From assembly GCA_013694685.1 (NCBI GenBank), contig JACDBY010000006.1:1-7844 (forward strand): 7,844 nt of DNA, written 5' to 3'. This document shows, in pieces, positions 3,941 to 7,844 of this stretch. The stretch comes from Actinomycetota bacterium. GTDB lineage: Bacteria; Actinomycetota; Thermoleophilia; Gaiellales; Gaiellaceae. The translations under genes were made by a program, and so were the position numbers. Each line of letters opens with the position of its first letter. Position 1 is the stretch's first letter. The notes below the pieces were generated by a model, which saw nothing but the letters and a program-made list of their open reading frames with translations, was not told where the DNA came from and made no database searches.

Positions 3941-6811
3941 CTACGGCCGACGGTCGAAGTCGCCGATCCACTCCGACATCGGGACGTAGCCGTCTTCGGA
4001 CTCTGCAGTGTCGTCCGCCGATGCCGACGACGCCGCCGGCTCGCCGACTGGCTCGAGCTCCGGAGAGGGCGCGGCAGCGGCATCCGCCTCGAGCCCGTCG
4101 CCGTTCACAGCCTCTGCGGCGACGGCCGGCGTCCGCTTCCGGTTTCGCCCGCCGCGCGAGCCGCGACGCGTGCGCTTCTTGGCGGAGGTCGAGTCATCAG
4201 CTGGCGCCTCGCCCTCGGGGCCGTCCTCGGCCGCTGCCTCCGGCGTGGGCGCGGGGGTCCGGCTCGCGGCCGCGGGCTCGTCCGTCGCCGGGCGGTCGTC
4301 GGTCGGCACGTGGATCCTCGGCGTCCGGCGCCGCGTTGACGTCGCGGGCTTCGCGGCCACGGCGGACGGCTCGTCCAAGGTCTCGACGAAGTCCTCGGAT
4401 CCGGTCTCGGTCGCCGCCATCACGTCGCCGTTCGTCTCCGCGACGGGCTGCGCCGGCTTCTTGCGACGCCGACCGCCACGCGAGCCGCGGCGCGTTCGCT
4501 TCTTCGGTGCGGTCTCGGAGGTGGTGTCGCCGTCGGCGACGGCCGCTGGGCTCTCGTCGTCCTCGCCGTCGCCTTGTTCGTCGTCGTCCGCAGACTCGTC
4601 GACCAACTCGTCGACGGGCGCCGTCTCGGTCACGACGGTCTCGACGATCTCGTCCTTCTTCCGCGTGGGCGCGCGCGTCGGCTTCTCGGCCTCGCTCTCG
4701 AAGGTGATCGGCACCGGTACTTCCTTGTCGCGCACGAGCGTTGCGAGCGCCCGCCCGTCGAGGACACGGCCGACGACGACCTTCGTCTTCTTGCCGACGA
4801 GCTTCGCGGCGTCGGCGACGACGACCTCGAGCCCGTCGATCCTTCCCACCGCGGCATTCGAGTCGTACCGATCGAGCTCGACGAGCTTGACCTCGAGCTC
4901 GGCACCTTCGTCCGTGCTCGTCGGCGGGGCGAGGTCCTCGCGCCGGCCCTCCGCAAGCACCTCGACGTAGTCACCGTGGACGTGTCCCTCACCGGGGACG
5001 AGGTAGAACCGCCGCCGAGTGGCCTCCTCGAGCGCGGCCAGTCGTGCGCCGCCCGGCCCACCGAGGAGCGCGAGGGTCTTCGGGTGGACGGCGACCTTGT
5101 ATGCCTGGATCCGGGAGCCGGCACCCGATGTCGCGAGCGCGCGGAGCTTGCGTTCGACCTCGAGCGCGATCGTCGCGTCGGAGACGACGATCCCATCACC
5201 CGCGCAGGTCGGGCACCGTCTCGTCATGACCTCGCGCGGGCCGTCGGTGACGTTCTGGCGCGTCATCTCGACCAGTCCGAGTGGCGAGATCTCGACGACG
5301 TACGTCTTCGTCCGATCGCGCTCGAGCTCGGCGCGGAGCGTCTCCTCGACTGCCTGACGGTTCTTCGGGTTCGCCATGTCGATGAAGTCGATGACGATGA
5401 TCCCGCCGATGTCGCGCAGCCGGAGCTGACGCACGACCTCCTTCACCGCTTCGAGGTTGTTCTTGACCGCGGTGTCCTCGAGCCGCTGCGTCGAGGTCTT
5501 CGAGCGTGAGCCGACGAATCGGCCGGTGTTGACGTCGATGACCGTGAAGGCCTCCGCGTAGTCGAAGATGAGATAGCCACCGGAGGGAAGGTCGACCCGC
5601 CGGTCGAGGGTCGAGGCGATCTCCTTCTCGACGCCGTACCGCTCGAAGAGCGGCTCCTTCTCCTTCGCGCGGTGCACGCGCTCGACCATGTGCGGGGAGG
5701 TCTTCTTGAGGTAGCTCACGATCCGCTTGTGCGTGCGGTCAGAGTCGACGTACGCGGCGGCGAAGTCGCCGGCGAAGAGGTCGCGCACGATGCGGAGCGG
5801 AAGCTCGGCCTCCTGGTACACGAGCTCGGGCGCCGTCGCCGTCTTGGCGCGCGCCTGGATGGTCTTCCAGAGACGCTGGAGAAAGACGAGGTCGCGCTCG
5901 ACGTCCTCCGCGGAGGCTCCCTCGGCCGCCGTGCGGACGATCACCCCTCCGGTCGAGGGCGCGATCTCCTTCAGGATCTCCTTGAGGCGCTGGCGCTCGG
6001 CGTCCTCGAGCCGCCGCGAGACGCCGAGCCCTTCGCCGTTCGGGACGTAGACGAGGTACCGGCCGGGGAGCGAGATCTCGGTGGTCAGCCGAGCGCCCTT
6101 CGTCTTCATCGGATCCTTGACGGCCTGCACGAGGATCTGCTGCCCGCGCTGGATCAGGTCGGTGATCTTCTTCCCGTGTCGAGTGCCCTCGAGCTCGGGG
6201 ACGACGATCTCGTCGACGTAGAGGAAGCCGTTCTTCTCGAGACCGATCTCGACGAACGCCGCCTCCATGCCGGGGAGGACGTTGTCGACGGTGCCGAGGT
6301 AGATGTTCCCTGCGATCGAGCGCCGCTCCGGGCGCTCGAGGTAGACCTCCGCCACGCGGTCGTCCTCGAGGAGGGCGACGCGCTGCTCGCCCACGTCGAC
6401 CGTGATCAAGAGCTCGCGCTTCGCGTCGGGGAGCGGCTGCCGGCGCTGGGTCTGGCGGCGTCGCTCGCGACCGCTGGAGCGTTGGGTCCCACGCCGGCTC
6501 GAGCGGTCGCCGCGCTCGGCGCGCTCGCCGGGCAGCTTCTGCTTCTCGCCCGGCTCGACGACCGTTTCCACGGCTGTCCCGTCGTCGTCGTCGGCGGTCG
6601 TCACCGCAGGCTTTCGCCTGTTGCGACCCCCGCGGCTCCCACGTCGCCTGCGCTTCGCAGCCGTGCCGCTCTCGGCAGTGGGTGTGTCGTCCTCCGCGCC
6701 AGCGCCCTCGACGGGCGTGCGCTCCTCAGCCTGAGGCGGAGCCTCCGGCGGCGCAACCGCCTGGGCCGCCTGCTCGTCGTCCTTCCGTCGCCGAAATCTG
6801 AACCAGGGCAA
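3941..6811 (-). CDS. rne: Ribonuclease E/G with Arg/Gly-rich extensions
   Basis: This endoribonuclease cuts single-stranded A/U-rich RNA in rRNA and tRNA processing and mRNA decay. The catalytic core spans about 131-545 of 956 residues. It has an S1 domain (from GNIYLGTVDNVLPGMEAAFVEI, 168 on), the 5'-monophosphate sensor segment VRTA (292-295), the metal-binding region AFTVIDVNTG (D426, N428) and GGIIVIDFIDM (D475), and the zinc-link CPTC (C533, C536). A TRAM-like segment (VGRIDGLEVVVADAAKLVGKK) follows at about 655-690. The N-terminal 130 and C-terminal ~255 residues look disordered and charged. Three copies of RRGSRGGR occur, at 56-63, 774-781 and 882-889. The end reads GYVPMSEWIGDFDRRP. 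The start is TTG at 6811, with GAGGAG nine bases upstream. It precedes the rplU operon by 130 bases, a common actinobacterial order. Confidence 0.96.
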   Translation of the reverse strand: MPWFRFRRRKDDEQAAQAVAPPEAPPQAEERTPVEGAGAEDDTPTAESGTAAKRRRRGSRGGRNRRKPAVTTADDDDGTAVETVVEPGEKQKLPGERAERGDRSSRRGTQRSSGRERRRQTQRRQPLPDAKRELLITVDVGEQRVALLEDDRVAEVYLERPERRSIAGNIYLGTVDNVLPGMEAAFVEIGLEKNGFLYVDEIVVPELEGTRHGKKITDLIQRGQQILVQAVKDPMKTKGARLTTEISLPGRYLVYVPNGEGLGVSRRLEDAERQRLKEILKEIAPSTGGVIVRTAAEGASAEDVERDLVFLQRLWKTIQARAKTATAPELVYQEAELPLRIVRDLFAGDFAAAYVDSDRTHKRIVSYLKKTSPHMVERVHRAKEKEPLFERYGVEKEIASTLDRRVDLPSGGYLIFDYAEAFTVIDVNTGRFVGSRSKTSTQRLEDTAVKNNLEAVKEVVRQLRLRDIGGIIVIDFIDMANPKNRQAVEETLRAELERDRTKTYVVEISPLGLVEMTRQNVTDGPREVMTRRCPTCAGDGIVVSDATIALEVERKLRALATSGAGSRIQAYKVAVHPKTLALLGGPGGARLAALEEATRRRFYLVPGEGHVHGDYVEVLAEGRREDLAPPTSTDEGAELEVKLVELDRYDSNAAVGRIDGLEVVVADAAKLVGKKTKVVVGRVLDGRALATLVRDKEVPVPITFESEAEKPTRAPTRKKDEIVETVVTETAPVDELVDESADDDEQGDGEDDESPAAVADGDTTSETAPKKRTRRGSRGGRRRKKPAQPVAETNGDVMAATETGSEDFVETLDEPSAVAAKPATSTRRRTPRIHVPTDDRPATDEPAAASRTPAPTPEAAAEDGPEGEAPADDSTSAKKRTRRGSRGGRNRKRTPAVAAEAVNGDGLEADAAAAPSPELEPVGEPAASSASADDTAESEDGYVPMSEWIGDFDRRP

Positions 6812-6902
6812 GAATCGTGTCTCCTCGTGTGAGCGCGCGCGGGCGCAGGCCCGCCGGAGCAGAGCGCCTCGCGCAGCGCGGGGTGTGAAGTGGAATGGCC
6901 AT
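6726..6902 (-). CDS. Possible upstream ORF overlapping the rne start
   Basis: An ATG at 6902 follows GAGGAGG (6912-6906) by three bases, the second-strongest Shine-Dalgarno in the window. It opens a 58-codon frame beginning MAIPLHTPRCARRSAPAGLR. It runs out of phase across the rne TTG start and ends with TGA at 6728-6726, 86 bases into rne. The peptide resembles no family I know, and its second half is only the shifted reading of rne. The spacing is shorter than the 5-9 bases usually best. If translated, it would compete with, or couple to, rne initiation. This would be of interest because RNase E commonly controls its own mRNA through the 5' leader. It may equally be chance. Confidence 0.3.
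   Translation of the reverse strand: MAIPLHTPRCARRSAPAGLRPRALTRGDTILALVQISATEGRRAGGPGGCAAGGSASG
6839..6854 (-). promoter_or_regulatory. Hairpin in the rne 5' leader
   Basis: On the minus strand GCGGGC and GCCCGC (6-bp arms, loop CTGC) form a stable hairpin whose base ends about a dozen bases before the GAGGAG ribosome site of rne. Together with the weak TTG start it suggests limited or regulated rne translation. There is no T-run, so it does not look like an attenuator. Confidence 0.4.
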
Positions 6903-6925
6903 GAGCCTCCTCGTAGGCTACCAGT

Positions 6926-6940
6926 GAGCCGTTCCGGCTC
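6926..6940 (-). terminator. Small hairpin between the 64-aa gene and rne
   Basis: Arms GAGCCG and CGGCTC with loop GAA on the minus strand begin ten bases after the stop of the small gene. With only six base pairs and no T-run, it is a weak candidate for a terminator. It could equally be a 3'-end stabilising stem, with rne transcribed by read-through. Confidence 0.3.
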
Positions 6941-6949
6941 CAGGCCCGG

Positions 6950-7144
6950 TCAGGCGGCCGCCGGACGCAGCCGGGCGCGGCGCGCGCGAACGGCGCGCAA
7001 ACGCTGGGTCAGCCGTGCCCACGCCCAGGGCTCGAGCTCCTGGTAGCGGTTCTCCCCCTTGTCGCGGGTCGACTCGAGGTACTCGAACCACGCGTCGGCC
7101 TCCTCGATCTGCAGCAGCTCCTCTGCGAGCTCCGTGTCCGGCAC
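6950..7144 (-). CDS. Small charged helical protein, function unknown
   Basis: I do not recognise a named family. The 64-residue product is rich in Glu and Arg and has no Cys, signal peptide or membrane segment. The first half is acidic (ELAEELLQIEEADAWFEYLE) with aromatic residues W and F next to each other in sequence. The middle has RYQELEPWAWARL. The C-terminus is very basic (RLRAVRARRARLRPAAA). It is probably all helical and could bind RNA or a protein partner. I start it at GTG 7144 because a perfect GGGGAGGAGG lies six bases upstream. The earlier in-frame ATG at 7162 would place that ribosome site inside the coding region. It lies 138 bases upstream of rne on the same strand, so it may share a transcript with it. 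A TAGGAT (7189-7184) could be a -10 box, but its -35 is poor. Confidence 0.72.
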   Translation of the reverse strand: MPDTELAEELLQIEEADAWFEYLESTRDKGENRYQELEPWAWARLTQRLRAVRARRARLRPAAA

Positions 7145-7150
7145 CGTCGA

Positions 7151-7160
7151 CCTCCTCCCC
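7151..7160 (-). promoter_or_regulatory. Ribosome binding site that fixes the small-gene start
   Basis: GGGGAGGAGG on the minus strand is a near-perfect complement to the 16S 3' end and is followed by six bases (TCGACG) and then GTG. This argues for the GTG at 7144 as the start rather than the ATG at 7162, whose own codons 1-4 are formed by this motif. Confidence 0.7.
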
Positions 7161-7218
7161 ATTGCGTCCGACTGGTCGGTGCGATCCTAGGACCGGAACC
7201 GGACGGAGTGACGCGGGC

Positions 7219-7383
7219 GGGCCGGACAGGTCCGGCCCCTACGAGACGGAGGCCGAGGAGCGCCGAAGGGGCCGGACCTCTCCGGCCCGACGAGACGAAT
7301 GCGAGAAGCGCCGAAGGGGCTGACCTGACCGGCCCGACGAGACGAATGCGAGAAGTGCCGTAGGGGCCGGACCTGTCCGGCCC
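7219..7383. repeat. Tandem array of four GC-rich hairpin repeats
   Basis: Units start at 7219, 7269, 7317 and 7364, a period of 50, 48 and 47 bases. Units 1, 2 and 4 are perfect hairpins with arms GGGCCGGA/TCCGGCCC and loops CAGG, CCTC and CCTG. Unit 3 is degraded (GGGCTGA on the left arm). The linkers at 7289-7316 and 7336-7363 are 28 bases and differ at two positions only. The first linker (7239-7268) is 30 bases and more diverged. The stem is conserved while the loop varies, suggesting selection on, or copying of, a structured element. The array forms the 3' end of the upstream gene and could serve as terminator, mRNA stabiliser or a dispersed repeat. Confidence 0.75.
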
Positions 7384-7844
7384 GGCTGCCGGCCGAGTCG
7401 CCGGAAGATCGCAGCCAGACCGATCGAGGCGCCGACGGCGACCGCGGCCTCGACGAGACGAGAACGGCGGTAGCGCACAGGAAGCCGCTGCACCAGCCGG
7501 CGGGAGAGCGCGCTCGTCACGAGAGAGGCGACGAGCGGGGGCGCGACCGTCGTGGCCGTGGCACGCGGCGACTCGGGTGGCTCCGCGCCGTGGGTCGTCG
7601 TGATGTCGGAGAGCATCTGCGACTGGGAGATGACCGGCAGATGCGGTGCGTTGCCCGCCTTCGCGAGTATGGCGATGGCGCCCGCCGCGACCGTGCCCTC
7701 CACCGCGCGGCGGGCTTCGACCGCGTCGCGGAGGACGGGGAGCGAGCTCGCGAGCGCCGGGCCGTCCCGCCGGAGTGCGCGCGCGAGCGCCCGGGCGAGC
7801 TCCTGCACGGGGAAGCCCTGGCCCGGCTGCGCATCGACGACCTC
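7239..7844 (-). CDS. C-terminal part of a membrane-associated protein, possibly DUF697/YcjF-like
   Basis: The frame is open to the window edge, so the N-terminus is missing. A GTG at 7808 is available, but the preceding residues EVVDAQPGQGFP read like coding sequence. The visible ~200 residues have a helical, Arg-rich start (VQELARALARALRRDGPALA) and a hydrophobic stretch VEGTVAAGAIAILAKAG followed by LPVISQSQMLSDI. Then come a Ser/Pro/Thr linker and two more apolar helices (VAPPLVASLVTSALSRRL, LVEAAVAVGASIGLAAIF). This layout recalls the C-terminal hydrophobic domain attached to some bacterial GTPase-like proteins (DUF697/YcjF), but I would not insist. From about 7386 to the stop at 7241-7239 it is encoded by the hairpin repeat array (GRTGPAP, then low-complexity Arg/Ser), so the original stop has probably been lost or displaced. 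Confidence 0.55.
   Translation of the reverse strand, partial: EVVDAQPGQGFPVQELARALARALRRDGPALASSLPVLRDAVEARRAVEGTVAAGAIAILAKAGNAPHLPVISQSQMLSDITTTHGAEPPESPRATATTVAPPLVASLVTSALSRRLVQRLPVRYRRSRLVEAAVAVGASIGLAAIFRRLGRQPGRTGPAPTALLAFVSSGRSGQPLRRFSHSSRRAGEVRPLRRSSASVS

Noticed and set aside
3811..4083. An N-terminal extension of L21 to a start at 4083
   Set aside because: The extra 91 residues overlap the rne tail and are low-complexity. L21 homology begins at the ATG at 3810.
6950..7162. Toxin-antitoxin or anti-sigma role for the small gene
   Set aside because: It stands alone, without a partner gene or a recognisable motif of such families.
7219..7383. CRISPR array
   Set aside because: Only four units, the linkers are nearly identical rather than unique, the repeats are perfect short hairpins with variable loops, and no cas genes are near.

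Overview
This is a GC-rich segment of a bacterial chromosome, and every gene I can support lies on the minus strand. The gene order (RNase E/G, L21, L27, ObgE, NadD, RsfS), the long C-terminal extension on L21, the Arg/Gly-rich extensions on RNase E/G, and a tRNA-linked PD-(D/E)XK endonuclease relic suggest an actinobacterium, most likely of the Thermoleophilia type (Gaiellales/Solirubrobacterales). That placement is inferred from gene style and remembered family patterns, not from a search.

Layout in the direction of transcription (high to low coordinates). (1) 7844-7239: the C-terminal part of a membrane-associated protein of uncertain family that runs off the window edge. Its last ~48 residues are encoded by a tandem array of GC-rich hairpin repeats (7219-7383). 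(2) 7144-6950: a small, highly charged protein of 64 aa with a perfect Shine-Dalgarno. (3) 6811-3941: a 956-aa RNase E/G, preceded by a structured leader that holds a possible upstream ORF. (4) A 130-nt intergenic leader with a TACAAT -10 box and two hairpins. (5) 3810-767: rplU, rpmA, obgE, nadD and rsfS, packed with short gaps or 1-4 nt overlaps and probably one operon. (6) 766-598: a spacer with two covarying hairpins and short repeats. (7) 597-165: a decayed endonuclease of the group I intron-associated PD-(D/E)XK type. (8) 164-92: an intact tRNA-Ala(GGC) whose likely -10 box lies inside the 3' end of the endonuclease relic, followed by a strong hairpin (82-51).

The core genes form a coherent ribosome/RNA module. 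L21 and L27 are 50S proteins, ObgE is a 50S-associated GTPase, RsfS is a 50S anti-association factor, and RNase E/G processes and degrades rRNA and mRNA. NadD makes NAD and commonly travels with rsfS. The less ordinary material is at the edges and between genes: the endonuclease/tRNA junction, the hairpin repeat arrays, the possible CTG start of rsfS, the candidate upstream ORF over the rne start, and the protein extensions. I see no complete new defence or mobile system here. The endonuclease-tRNA arrangement is the closest thing to a mobile element.
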